Position numbers and translations under genes: made by a program
Notes under the pieces: generated by a model
What the model saw: only the letters and a program-made list of their open reading frames with translations
Told to the model about the DNA's origin: nothing
Databases searched by the model: none
From: Anaeromyxobacter soli
GTDB lineage: Bacteria > Myxococcota > Myxococcia > Myxococcales > Anaeromyxobacteraceae
Assembly (NCBI RefSeq): GCF_022808855.1
Contig: NZ_JAKZLF010000015.1
Span: 35,973-99,972, forward strand
Length of the DNA stretch: 64,000 nucleotides
Direction of reading: 5' to 3'
Part shown: piece after piece, positions 20,455-28,474 of the stretch
How the letters are laid out: every line of letters starts with the position of its first letter
Position numbering within the stretch: the stretch's first letter is position 1

Positions 20455-20500
20455 GGAATGGTGAGCGAGGTCGCGGTAGGGTTCGAGGTCGCTGTCTGAG
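20455..20500. repeat. GAGGTCGC-rich patch between murB and ddl
   Basis: The 67-bp gap holds two near copies of a GCGAGGTCGCGGTAGGG / TCGAGGTCGCTGTC unit, resembling the TCGACC-type patches near mraZ and ftsQ. No gene and no clear promoter. Confidence 0.3.
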
Positions 20501-20516
20501 GATCGGGAGACGGACA

Positions 20517-21443
20517 ATGGGCAAGTGGACGGGCAAGAAGGTCGCGGTGCTGTACGGCGGTCGCTCCTCGGAGCGCGAGGTCTCGCTCCGCACCGGCGCC
20601 GCCTGCGCCGACGCGCTCCGCACGAAGGGCCACGACGTCACGCTCGTGGACGTGGACACCGAGCTCGCCGCGCGGCTGCGCGAGCTCCGGATCGACGTCG
20701 CGTTCGTCGCGCTGCACGGCCGCTGGGGCGAGGACGGCTGCGTGCAGGGGCTCCTCGAGTGCATGGAGATCCCGTACACCGGCTCCGGCGTCACCGCGTC
20801 CGCGATGGGCATGGACAAGACGGTCTCGAAGGCGATCTTCAAGGCGCTCGGCCTCGACGTCATCGAGTACCGCGCGTTCCCGCCCGGGCGCGCCGCCGAG
20901 ATCCGCGCCTCGGACCTCCCCTTCGGCGTGCCCTGCGTCGTGAAGCCCGCCGGCGAGGGCTCCTCGGTGGGCGTGCAGATCGTGAAGGACGCGGCCCGGC
21001 TCGCCGACGCGTGCCGCGAGGCGGCCCGCTACAAGGGCGACGTCATCGTCGAGCGCTACGTGAAGGGCACCGAGGTGAACGTGGCCGTGCTCGAGGGCAA
21101 GGCGCTCGGCGCGATCGAGATCGCCCCCGCGAACGAGTTCTACGACTACGCCGCCAAGTACACCGCCGGGACCACCAAGTACTACTACCCGGCCCGCATC
21201 CCCGAGGCGCACGTGGCGCGCGTGATGGCCGCCGCGGAGGTCGCGCACCGCGGGCTCGGCTGCAGCGGGGTGAGCCGCGTGGACTTCATCGTGGCGCCCG
21301 ACGGCACGCCGTTCATCCTCGAGGTGAACACCCTCCCCGGCATGACGGCGACCTCTCTCGTGCCGAAGATCGCCGCCGGCCTGGGGCTCGCCTTCCCCGA
21401 TCTGTGCGAGCGCATCCTCGACGGCGCCGCGCTCAAGGCGTAG
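20517..21443 (+). CDS. ddl: D-alanine:D-alanine ligase
   Basis: A 308-residue ATP-grasp enzyme that makes the D-Ala-D-Ala dipeptide used by MurF. The N-terminus KVAVLYGGRSSEREVSLRTG, the ATP-grasp GEGSSVGVQIV loop, and the metal-binding C-terminus FILEVNTLPGMTATSLVPK are diagnostic. The ATG at 20517 is chosen because it directly precedes the conserved start and has a GGGAGA site; an in-frame extension of 34 residues upstream is basic low-complexity sequence. Its 3' end overlaps the convergent next gene by 11 bp, and the contiguous dcw run is interrupted here. Confidence 0.96.
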   Translation: MGKWTGKKVAVLYGGRSSEREVSLRTGAACADALRTKGHDVTLVDVDTELAARLRELRIDVAFVALHGRWGEDGCVQGLLECMEIPYTGSGVTASAMGMDKTVSKAIFKALGLDVIEYRAFPPGRAAEIRASDLPFGVPCVVKPAGEGSSVGVQIVKDAARLADACREAARYKGDVIVERYVKGTEVNVAVLEGKALGAIEIAPANEFYDYAAKYTAGTTKYYYPARIPEAHVARVMAAAEVAHRGLGCSGVSRVDFIVAPDGTPFILEVNTLPGMTATSLVPKIAAGLGLAFPDLCERILDGAALKA

Positions 21444-22311
21444 GCCGCGCCGCCGGCCCCTCCGCCCGCAGCAGCGCCGGGACCTCGAAGCGCCACACGT
21501 AGCCGACCCGCAGCTCGAGCGGCGGGGCGTCCGCGGTGACCCCGGCGTTCAGCGCCGCCCTGAGCTCGCCGCCGCGCACCGGCACGATCGCTCCGAGCCC
21601 GAGCACGCTCGGGCGATCGGCGAACCGCCACCCGGCGTACCCGCGCCACTCGAGCTCGACCGCCGCGCCCGACGGGCCGCTCGCGCGCAGGGTCCCGCCG
21701 TAGGCGAACGCGTCGTCCTGCCGGTTCTGCGCGAACTGCCAGGAGACGAAGCCGACCCGCCCGAGCGCGCGCAGGCGCGCCGCGCCGAGCGCGCCGACGT
21801 CCTTGCCCGCGAGGAGGTCGATCGCGTAGCCCGGCGCGTTCGTGAACCGGCGCGAGGCGAGCCCCTTGCCCGTGGCCGACTTCACGCTGAGCCGGAGGCC
21901 GATCGCGGGCGCCGCGCGCTCCCGGAGGAGGAGGAAGCGTGCGCCGAACCGGGCGTCTCCCGGGGTGCCGTCCGCACGGTAGCGCGCTCCGAGCCGGTGC
22001 TGCGTCGCCGTGGAGGTGCGCCAGATCTCGATGGGCGTCCCGTCCACCTCCAGCGCGGCGGTCTCGCGGAACGGAAACAGCAGCCGGAGGTAGGGGGTGG
22101 CGGCGTGATCCCGGAGCGCGAGGCCGGAGACCTGTGCCGCGGCGGACAGCTCCACCTCCACGCGCGTCCCGATCACGGGGTCGACGTTGGGCAGGACCGG
22201 GAGCGCGTTGTAGCCCATCATGCCGGGGACGAGCGGCCAGTCGGGCGAGCCGGGCCACGCCGCGGTCGCAGCGGCGGCGAGGGACGCGAGCAGCAGGGAC
22301 GCGCTCAGCAC
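21433..22311 (-). CDS. Predicted secreted or outer-membrane beta-rich protein
   Basis: A 292-residue protein with a signal peptide (VLSASLLLASLAAAATAA, start read as GTG at 22311, cleavage near AWPG). The mature part alternates polar and hydrophobic residues in short strands and ends with an aromatic residue pattern (GYVWRFEV) close to the C-terminus, which suggests an outer-membrane barrel. A TGKGLASRRFTNAPGYAIDL stretch recalls phenol-degradation MetA-type transporters, but the resemblance is faint. Convergent with ddl and divergent from the cupredoxin gene. An in-frame upstream extension of 45 basic residues is rejected. Function unknown. Confidence 0.6.
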   Translation of the reverse strand: MLSASLLLASLAAAATAAWPGSPDWPLVPGMMGYNALPVLPNVDPVIGTRVEVELSAAAQVSGLALRDHAATPYLRLLFPFRETAALEVDGTPIEIWRTSTATQHRLGARYRADGTPGDARFGARFLLLRERAAPAIGLRLSVKSATGKGLASRRFTNAPGYAIDLLAGKDVGALGAARLRALGRVGFVSWQFAQNRQDDAFAYGGTLRASGPSGAAVELEWRGYAGWRFADRPSVLGLGAIVPVRGGELRAALNAGVTADAPPLELRVGYVWRFEVPALLRAEGPAARPTP

Positions 22312-22438
22312 GTTGGCTGACGCTAGGTGCGGGCGCTGCCCGCGCGCGACTCCCCGGTCGCGCCGGACGCGCCGCGTCGGCCCATCGACCGCGGGCGCAG
22401 CCCGCGCGCCCTTCCCCCGATGGTGTCGCGCGCGACGC

Positions 22439-22448
22439 GCATGCATGC
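22439..22448. promoter_or_regulatory. GCATGCATGC palindrome in a divergent intergenic region
   Basis: The 191-bp region between the divergent outer-membrane-like gene and the cupredoxin gene contains a perfect 10-bp palindrome at 22439-22448. It also has two direct copies of a GCGGGCGC(T/A)GCCCGCGCGC unit near 22328 and 22390, each itself a small hairpin. AAGGAG at 22491-22496 is the cupredoxin ribosome site. Operator function is a guess. Confidence 0.25.
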
Positions 22449-22502
22449 GAGACTGCGCCGCCGCGCCCGGGACGCGGGCGCGCGACGCAAGGAGAATGCC
22501 CG

Positions 22503-22847
22503 ATGCGCACCCCCACCCTCGCCCTCGTCGCCCTGCTCGGCGCCCTCGCCGGCCTCGCCGCCTGCGATCGCCGCCCCGGACCCGGTGAGCCGGTGAGGAT
22601 CACGGTGACGAAGCGCGGCTTCGAGCCCTGGAAGGTGCAGGCGAGGAAGGACGTCCCCCTCACCCTCGTGGTCACGCGCACCACCGACGAGACCTGCGCG
22701 AAGGAGCTCGTGCTCCCCGAGCTCGGCATCCACCAGCCGCTGCCGCTGAACGAGCCGGTCACCGTCTCCTTCACGCCGGCGCGCGCCGGCGAGCTCAGGT
22801 ACGCCTGCGCGATGAACATGTTCCAGGGCGTCATCGAGGTGCGGTGA
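22503..22847 (+). CDS. Cupredoxin-domain lipoprotein
   Basis: A 114-residue lipoprotein: the signal peptide ends in the lipobox LAAC (Cys about residue 20), and the mature protein is one small beta domain. The pattern KRGFEPWKV, DETCAKELVLPELGI and YACAMNMFQGVIEV matches the Cupredoxin_1 family found alone or at the N-terminus of copper ATPases, in which the metal site uses Cys and Met residues rather than the plastocyanin His set. It probably binds copper in the periplasm. A CotA-like oxidase gene lies 1.7 kb away on the other strand. The ATG at 22503 has a good AAGGAG; upstream in-frame sequence is a shadow. Confidence 0.78.
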   Translation: MRTPTLALVALLGALAGLAACDRRPGPGEPVRITVTKRGFEPWKVQARKDVPLTLVVTRTTDETCAKELVLPELGIHQPLPLNEPVTVSFTPARAGELRYACAMNMFQGVIEVR

Positions 22848-22907
22848 CGCCGGCGTGCGCCGCGCCGCGCTCCGGGTATACCTCTCTGCCGCTCTCCGAA
22901 GGTCCCC

Positions 22908-23405
22908 TTGCGCACGCTCCTCTACGTCCTCTCCATCATCGCGGTGAACGCGGCCTTCGTCGTGTTCCCGCCCGTCCGGCCGCCCTGGGGCGGCGTGTTC
23001 TCGTTCGCGACGCTGCTCGTGGGCGCGACGTTCATCCTGCGCGACTACGCCCAGCAGGAGATCGGCGGCAAGGTGTGGCTCGCCTCGCTCGCGGGCGCGC
23101 TCATCACCGCCGCGTTCAACCCGCGGCTCGCGCTCGTGTCCGGCGGCGCCTTCTTCGCGGCCGAGCTCCTCGACCAGCTCGTGTTCACGAAGGTGCGCGG
23201 CTCGTTCCGCGCGCGCGTGCTCTGGTCGCAGCTCGCCGGCGTGGCGCTCGACACTGGCGCGTTCCTCGTGGGGATCGCCTTCGCCCTCGGCATCCCCTGG
23301 AGCTGGGCGAGCTACCTGACCATGAGCGCCGGGAAGCTCGCGGCGCTGTCGTACCTCGCCGTCGCCCGCCGGCGCCCGGCGCCGCCGCGGGGCGCGCTCG
23401 CCTGA
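22908..23405 (+). CDS. VUT-family membrane protein (vitamin/queuosine-precursor uptake-like)
   Basis: A 165-residue protein with five or six membrane helices. Segments such as TFILRDYAQQEIGGK and VSGGAFFAAELLDQLVFTKV match the Vut_1 family (YhhQ-type), in which the R-D-x-x-Q and E-x-x-D residues lie in the transport path. E. coli YhhQ takes up queuosine precursors; other members are assigned to vitamins. The TTG at 22908 is preceded by GAAGG. The C-terminus is a short Arg/Pro tail. The substrate is not determined here. Confidence 0.7.
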   Translation: MRTLLYVLSIIAVNAAFVVFPPVRPPWGGVFSFATLLVGATFILRDYAQQEIGGKVWLASLAGALITAAFNPRLALVSGGAFFAAELLDQLVFTKVRGSFRARVLWSQLAGVALDTGAFLVGIAFALGIPWSWASYLTMSAGKLAALSYLAVARRRPAPPRGALA

Positions 23406-23422
23406 CCGGGAGCGCGCTCGGC

Positions 23423-23953
23423 TCAGCGCTTCGGCGCGAGCGCCTCGAGGCGCCGGATCCACTCGTCCGAGAGGCCGCGCGCGCGGGCGCCGCGAAGCAG
23501 CACCTCCAGGTAGGCGGGTGACGGCGGCGCGTCACTCGCCAGGCGGCGCGAGTTGGTGGCGCGGTAGGCGATGGCGGGGACGTGCGGGCCGCCGTCGACC
23601 GGCGAGAGCTCCACCTCGAACGCCTCGTACAGCCCTGAGACCGCCCCCTCCCTGTGATCGGCGAGGCCGCGCGACGCGCCGGGCATGGGCAGCGCGATCC
23701 CCTCGACGACGTCGCCCGGAGAGCGGGCGAGGTTCGCCACCGCGCCTCCCCACGCGCGGGAGAGCACGTCGAACGCGAGGCGGTAGCCGACGAGCCGCAC
23801 GCGCCGGGCGCCCTCGAACGACGGCGCCGCGTAGCCGTGCTCCTGGGCCCACGCGGCGAACGCCTCGCCGTCGAGCGACGAGCCGTACACGAACCAGACG
23901 AAGTCCGGCCCCGCGGTCGCCTCGTGCGCCTTGCCGAAGAGGGGGAGCTTCAT
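23423..23953 (-). CDS. Gamma-glutamylcyclotransferase-like (GGCT/AIG2) protein
   Basis: A 176-residue protein with the N-terminal WFVYGSSLDGEAF motif, equivalent to the YGSN/YGS(L/N) phosphate loop of GGCT-fold proteins, followed by VRLVGYRLAFD and a Glu-containing segment (VSGLYEAFEVEL) at the position of the catalytic acid. Family members cyclise gamma-glutamyl groups or act on amine adducts; the substrate is unknown. It is convergent with the VUT gene (17 bp) and divergent from nothing obvious upstream. Confidence 0.68.
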   Translation of the reverse strand: MKLPLFGKAHEATAGPDFVWFVYGSSLDGEAFAAWAQEHGYAAPSFEGARRVRLVGYRLAFDVLSRAWGGAVANLARSPGDVVEGIALPMPGASRGLADHREGAVSGLYEAFEVELSPVDGGPHVPAIAYRATNSRRLASDAPPSPAYLEVLLRGARARGLSDEWIRRLEALAPKR

Positions 23954-24178
23954 GCAGTCGGCGATCTACCGCGGAACGTCGCGGGGCGCTCGTGCCCGGG
24001 AGAGGCGCGCGCCGCGCGGCGGCTTCCACGTGCGCCGGCACCCCACCTCGCCATCCATCGTGACGCCTCCGTTCTCCGGAGGGCGACGATCGCCCAGACG
24101 GCCCTTCACGGCGAGTACCCGTGCGGAGCGTGAAAGCCCATCGGCCGAACCGCGGACCCTCGGGCGGCGGCGACTGCG
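23954..24178. other. Intergenic region, no feature recognised
   Basis: This 225-bp stretch lies between the GGCT-like gene start and the end of the small unknown gene. I see a short CCGTTCTCCGGAGGGCG dyad near 24067 but no credible gene, promoter pair or RNA. Confidence 0.4.
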
Positions 24179-24427
24179 CTACGGCGCCCGGCCGCTCTCG
24201 CCCCGCTCGAGCCGCTCCCTGAGATCGCGCACGCCCTGGCGGTCGTCGGACCAGAGGAGCCCGAGGTGGATCGTGCGGGGCGGCACCCCGTCGTCGTCCG
24301 CGACGTCGTAGAGCGCCTTGAGCCGCCAGCGCTCCTGCTCGCAGGCCTTCTTGATCTCGAACCGCACCTCGTGGCCGGTGCGCCGCAGCGCCTCGAGCGC
24401 GGCGGCGGCTTCGTCGGGGAGGAACAC
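24179..24427 (-). CDS. Small protein of unknown function
   Basis: An 82-residue soluble, charged protein from a GTG start at 24427. It reads as a single alpha/beta domain: an N-terminal helix (EAAAALEALRRTG), a strand (EVRFEIKKA), then a helix rich in charged residues (DDRQGVRDLRERLERG). No signal peptide, membrane segment or known motif. Codon bias matches the neighbours, which is the main reason to accept it as real. It lies between two minus-strand genes, 150 bp from the oxidase gene end. Confidence 0.5.
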   Translation of the reverse strand: MFLPDEAAAALEALRRTGHEVRFEIKKACEQERWRLKALYDVADDDGVPPRTIHLGLLWSDDRQGVRDLRERLERGESGRAP

Positions 24428-24525
24428 GGGGGGATGAGAGCACGGAGTGACCGGCGGGCCAAGGGCGCGGGGCAGCCTCCGCTTCCCGCGGCGCGCCCTC
24501 CCGAGCGCTCGCTCGCAGCTCGCGA

Positions 24526-24561
24526 CGGCGCCCCGGCCGCGAGCTCGCGACCGGGGCGCCG
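24526..24561 (-). terminator. Strong GC hairpin after the multicopper oxidase gene
   Basis: Perfect 11-bp arms CGGCGCCCCGG (24526-24536) and CCGGGGCGCCG (24551-24561) enclose a loop that itself contains the palindrome GCGAGCTCGC. The hairpin sits 18 bp beyond the oxidase stop. There is no U-run on the transcribed strand, so termination strength is uncertain. Confidence 0.55.
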
Positions 24562-24578
24562 GGGTGCCGCCGAGATGA

Positions 24579-26993
24579 TCAGTAGCTCGTGACTTCCGTC
24601 CCCCGGGTGAACTCCCGCGTCACGCCGGAAGCCGGCGTGACGAAGTCCGGCCGCATCATCTCGTTGTCCTCGTGGTCGATGATGTGGCAGTGCCAGACGT
24701 AGTTGTACGTATCGTCGCCCGATGGGTCGAACGCGAACCTCGCCGCCGCGGTGGTGGCCGTGTCGGTGGGCCCCCACCGCACGAGGATGCGCGTCACCAT
24801 CCCGGGCGGCGCCTGGACGGTGTCCTTCCAGCCGCGCTCGTAGGTGACCGCGGGCAGCACCGGCCCCTGCAGGTAGGGCGTGACGTCGGGGTTTCCGCCC
24901 ACGACCGGGACGCCCGTCCGGACCGGGTAATCGCGGCGCAGGGCGGTCGGGATCGTGCGCGAGGTCGCCTGCGGCGAGTCCTTCGTCCCGTACGCGAGCG
25001 GCGGGCCGTAGCCCGGACAGTAGGTCGTGCCCATGGGGTCGACGGGCGTGCAGCCCGCCGGGAAGGCCAGGGCGTACGCGGCCGCGTACTTCGCGGCGTC
25101 GAACCTCTGCCGGCTGAGGATCTGGAACTGCACGAGGTGGAGGTGGATCGGGTGCGCGTCGGCGGTGGTGTTCACGATCTCCCAGACCTCGACGTCGCCC
25201 TCCACCGGGACCTCCGAGTAGGCGAGGTCGTCACCGTCCCGAGGCGTGAAGTCCGTCCTCGGCTCGCCCATCGCCGCGACGCCGGTCCACTTCGTGTTGT
25301 TGACGAGGATCTCGAGCGGGCCACCCGGATACGCGGTGAGCGCGCCGTTGATGGGGTTCACCGCGGTCATCGGCATGCCCATCACCTCGTTGAGCGTGAG
25401 CTGCCGGACGAGATCGGGGGCGACGCTCGGCGTCACCGCGCCGGGCTGGACGAGCCGCCGCATGGGCTGCTTGCGGACGATCGCGCCGGGCGCGGCCGGA
25501 TCGTAGGGGGTTCCCTGCTCCGCAGGGCCGATCTGGAGCTGGAGGATCTGGCCGGTCGTGGCGCCATTGGGCGTCTCACCCCCAGGATAGGGCGCCCGCG
25601 CCGTGTTCCGCAGCAGCAGGGTCTGGCCGGCGTACTTCGTGAAGTCGACGATCACCTCGTACCGCTCGCCCGGCATGATCACGAGCTTCTGCGGGATCGT
25701 CTTCGTCGCGCTGGGGTCGATCTTCGCGGGCGCGTCGAGGTAGCCGCCGTCGGTCCCGATCACCCACAGCGCCGGGCCGTTCACCTTCGTCTTCGGGTTC
25801 GTGAGGAAGAGCTCGTAGGTGCGCGCGTTCGAGCCGTTGAGAATGATGAAGCGGTGCCGCTTCGCCGGGATCGCGAGGCGCGGCCAAACCTTCCCGTTCA
25901 CCGCGATCGCGTCGCCGAGGAACTCCGGGTTCCAGTACGGGTGCTCGGGGTTGAGCGCCCAGCCCGGGCTCGGCGCGGTGAAGCCGCCGTTCAGGCCTGC
26001 GGTGAACCAGAGCTCACCGTTCGTGTAGAACCTCCGGTCCTGGATGACGATGGGGATCGTCTCCTCGACGGCCGGCAGGAAGTCCGCGAGCTTCGCCGGA
26101 TCGTCCTTCAGCGGGTACGCGCCGGCGAGCCCCGCGTAGACGTTGAGGCGCGTCGCGCCGAGCGTGTGATCGTGGAACCAGAGCGGCGCGGCCTCCTGGA
26201 CGTTGGGGTACGTGTAGACGGCCTTGCCCGGCACGGCGTCCGCGGGCCCCTCGTAACCCTTGGTGTAGTACTTCGGGCCGAACCGCGAGTCCTCGCCCAG
26301 GTCCGGGGTGAACCACGAGTCCGGGGAGCCGTCGACCTCGGCCGGCACCTCGCCGCCGTGGAGGTGCGCCACCGCAGGGATCGGTCCGCCGTAGTTCGAT
26401 GCGCACGGATCCCCCGGGGGCGGGTACATGACGAAGTTGTTGTTCGCGTCCTTCCACTCGTTCATCGCGGCCTTCATCATGCAGCCGAGGCTGAGGGGAT
26501 CCGCCCAGTGCAGCGTCTGGTCGGTGCTCGTCCGGTACGCGTCGAGCTTCGTGGTGGCCACCGTGCCGAGCTCGTTCACGTACGTGATCTCGGTCGGGAT
26601 GCCGCGCTGCGCGACGACGACGGGACCGAGGTACGTGTCGAGAGTCTTACCCGACGTCGGACAGCCTCCGGCCCGGTACGCCCACGTCGTCGTGGGGCCG
26701 TAGAGCTTCCTCGGCAGCATCTGCACCCTGACCTCGCACATGTGCAGCGAGAGCTTCCCGGGCGTCCTCGTGGAGGGGTCGTACCCGTAGTGCGTGTCGA
26801 TGGTCCAGGGCGGCGTGTCCGCGGCCTCCCCGCCCTGGAGGTTGATCCGCGGTAGCTCCTCCATCCACTTCGGGATGGCGCTCCCGGCCAGCACCGTCGG
26901 CGGCACTTGACCCGCTCCAGCGCTCGCCCACCCCGCCGCCAGCAACGCCGCCACACCGCGCAGCCACCTGCCCGTCCGCCTCGTCGTCTTCAT
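24579..26993 (-). CDS. CotA-like multicopper oxidase (laccase/bilirubin oxidase type)
   Basis: An 804-residue secreted oxidase with an N-terminal signal peptide (about 1-29). All copper-ligand blocks are present: HLHGGEVP (His 210 and 212), WFHDHTLG (His 274 and 276), HPIHLH (614-619) and HCHIIDHEDNEMM (from 768). The HLHGG / WFHDHTLGATRLNVYAGL combination is typical of Bacillus CotA and bilirubin oxidases; it is longer than CotA because of inserts near residues 90-200. It should oxidise phenolic or metal substrates and reduce O2 to water. The ATG at 26993, after a GGGAGG-type purine-rich site, is preferred to a start 67 residues upstream that has no signal sequence. Not obviously co-transcribed with neighbours. 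Confidence 0.93.
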   Translation of the reverse strand: MKTTRRTGRWLRGVAALLAAGWASAGAGQVPPTVLAGSAIPKWMEELPRINLQGGEAADTPPWTIDTHYGYDPSTRTPGKLSLHMCEVRVQMLPRKLYGPTTTWAYRAGGCPTSGKTLDTYLGPVVVAQRGIPTEITYVNELGTVATTKLDAYRTSTDQTLHWADPLSLGCMMKAAMNEWKDANNNFVMYPPPGDPCASNYGGPIPAVAHLHGGEVPAEVDGSPDSWFTPDLGEDSRFGPKYYTKGYEGPADAVPGKAVYTYPNVQEAAPLWFHDHTLGATRLNVYAGLAGAYPLKDDPAKLADFLPAVEETIPIVIQDRRFYTNGELWFTAGLNGGFTAPSPGWALNPEHPYWNPEFLGDAIAVNGKVWPRLAIPAKRHRFIILNGSNARTYELFLTNPKTKVNGPALWVIGTDGGYLDAPAKIDPSATKTIPQKLVIMPGERYEVIVDFTKYAGQTLLLRNTARAPYPGGETPNGATTGQILQLQIGPAEQGTPYDPAAPGAIVRKQPMRRLVQPGAVTPSVAPDLVRQLTLNEVMGMPMTAVNPINGALTAYPGGPLEILVNNTKWTGVAAMGEPRTDFTPRDGDDLAYSEVPVEGDVEVWEIVNTTADAHPIHLHLVQFQILSRQRFDAAKYAAAYALAFPAGCTPVDPMGTTYCPGYGPPLAYGTKDSPQATSRTIPTALRRDYPVRTGVPVVGGNPDVTPYLQGPVLPAVTYERGWKDTVQAPPGMVTRILVRWGPTDTATTAAARFAFDPSGDDTYNYVWHCHIIDHEDNEMMRPDFVTPASGVTREFTRGTEVTSY

Positions 26994-27030
26994 GTTTCCC
27001 CCCCTGCCGACTCCCACGACGCTAGGTGCT

Positions 27031-27050
27031 CGTGTGGCACGACGTATGCC
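27031..27050. promoter_or_regulatory. TGGCAC-N5-ATGC box upstream of the oxidase gene
   Basis: TGGCACGACGTATGCC lies about 40 bp upstream of the oxidase start. It is close to a sigma-54 -24/-12 element (TGGCAC-N5-TTGC) on the plus strand and, because GGCA...TGCC is symmetric, reads CGGCAT-N5-GTGC towards the oxidase. It could equally be a dyad operator for a regulator. Weak evidence. Confidence 0.25.
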
Positions 27051-27468
27051 GCCCGATGACGCTACGAGGAGACCCCTAGCCCAGGAGTCGAGGTACCGGC
27101 CGGGCGATGCACCAGGGCTTTCGCGGGCGTTTGGAGAATCGGTCGATCGAGGTCCGCTCGAAGAGGGGCACCGCCGAGCGGTAGAGCGACCCACGAGAGC
27201 CCGAGCGCCGGCAGGGGCGAAAGAAGGGACGGCGGCAGGTGGAGGTGGCGACGGGCGTGTGCCCGAAGATCGGTCAGTTCACTGCGGGTGACCTCGACCT
27301 CGACCTCGACCGTCCTGCCCCACACCGGCTCGGCCCTCCCCCGCATCAGGGCCGGCCAACCCGCTGATCGGACTCGCCCCTGGGTCGCGTGTAGGTCGAA
27401 AACTTGCGGCCCCCCGGCCCTCTGCCATCCTCCAACATCGGGCGATACCGCCCGGAAGCGCGGCGGCC
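27051..27468. other. Intergenic region between the oxidase gene and ftsQ, with an ACCTCG repeat
   Basis: About 420 bp without a convincing gene. It contains a simple repeat at 27291-27311 (three tandem ACCTCG plus ACC), read GGTCGAGG on the other strand. The ftsQ promoter should lie here because the oxidase is on the opposite strand; I cannot point to a convincing -35/-10 pair. ORFs of 80-100 codons on the minus strand are compositionally unlike genes. Confidence 0.4.
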
Positions 27469-28344
27469 GTGTGCGGCGGCCCCGTGACCGGGCGCTGGGG
27501 AGCGGCGGTGGCGCGGGGTCCGAACCGGCGGCGCGTGGACAGGGTTCCGGGGGAGCGGCGGCGCAAGGCCGCGGCGGCCCTCCGCTTCGCGTTTCCGTTC
27601 GCCGTGCTCGCCCTCTGCCTGGCCGGTGCCGGGTTCGGCGTCTGGCGCGTGGCGGTGGTGGGCAGCCTGCTGCGCATCGACGAGATCCGCTTCGAGGGCC
27701 TCTCGCGCGCGACCGCGCAGGAGCTGCTCGAGCTCTCTCCGGTGGCGGTGGGGGACCACCTGCTCGCGGTCGATCCCGACGCGGTGGCGGCGGCGCTGCG
27801 GCGGCACCCGTGGATCGCCTCGGTGGAGGTCCGCCGGCGGTTTCCTGCGGCGCTCGAGGTGGCGGTGGTGGAGCGGCGCGCGCGCGCCCTCGTCGATCTG
27901 GGTGCGCTCTACCTCGTCGACGAGCGGGGCGAGGTCTTCAAGCGGGCGACGCCCGGAGACGGGCTGGACCTGCCGGTGGTGACGGGTATCGGGCGCGAGG
28001 AGTGGGTCGAGCACCGGGACGACGTCGAGCCGCGCCTCGCGGGCGCGCTCGCGCTCGTCGACCGCTGGACGGAGCGCGGCCTCGACAGGCGCGCGCCCAT
28101 CTCCGAGATCCACCTCGACGCGGATTACGGGACGACGCTCTGGGCCGGCGAAGAGGGCGTCGAGATCCGGCTGGGACAGGGGGAGCTTCCCGAGAAGCTC
28201 TCGCGACTGGAGCGCGTGCTCGCGGCGGTCGACGCCGAGGGGCAGCGCGCGGAAGTGCTGCATCTCGACAACCGGCGGCGCCCGGACTGGGTGGCCGTGC
28301 GGCTGTCGCGCGCGAAGGGCTCGCCTGAGCAGGCGAGCCCCTAG
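27469..28344 (+). CDS. ftsQ: Cell division protein FtsQ
   Basis: A 291-residue bitopic membrane protein. A basic cytoplasmic tail of about 38 residues is followed by one transmembrane helix (about 40-60) and the POTRA domain (RIDEIRFEGLSRATAQELLE onward, with HPWIASVEVRRRFPAALEV as the most conserved block), then the FtsQ beta domain (ALVDLGALYLVDERGEVFK). It links FtsL/FtsB to other division proteins. GTG codons at 27469 and 27484 are alternative starts; the first gives a tail of usual length. The C-terminus ends in a short low-complexity tail. ftsA follows after 130 bp. Confidence 0.92.
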   Translation: MCGGPVTGRWGAAVARGPNRRRVDRVPGERRRKAAAALRFAFPFAVLALCLAGAGFGVWRVAVVGSLLRIDEIRFEGLSRATAQELLELSPVAVGDHLLAVDPDAVAAALRRHPWIASVEVRRRFPAALEVAVVERRARALVDLGALYLVDERGEVFKRATPGDGLDLPVVTGIGREEWVEHRDDVEPRLAGALALVDRWTERGLDRRAPISEIHLDADYGTTLWAGEEGVEIRLGQGELPEKLSRLERVLAAVDAEGQRAEVLHLDNRRRPDWVAVRLSRAKGSPEQASP

Positions 28345-28474
28345 CGCGGGTCGAGCTTCGGCTCGCGGCGCGGCCGGTGGTCGGCGCGGCGCGAAGGTGG
28401 TGGCGGTGGTGGCGGTCCGAGAGGGCCGCAGGTTGGGCGAAGCGCGACGGCGCCAACTCGCCCGGAGGTGGTCA

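Noticed and set aside
21433..26993. Genomic island with mobility genes inside the dcw cluster
   Set aside because: No transposase, integrase, tRNA or boundary repeats are visible, and base composition matches the neighbours.
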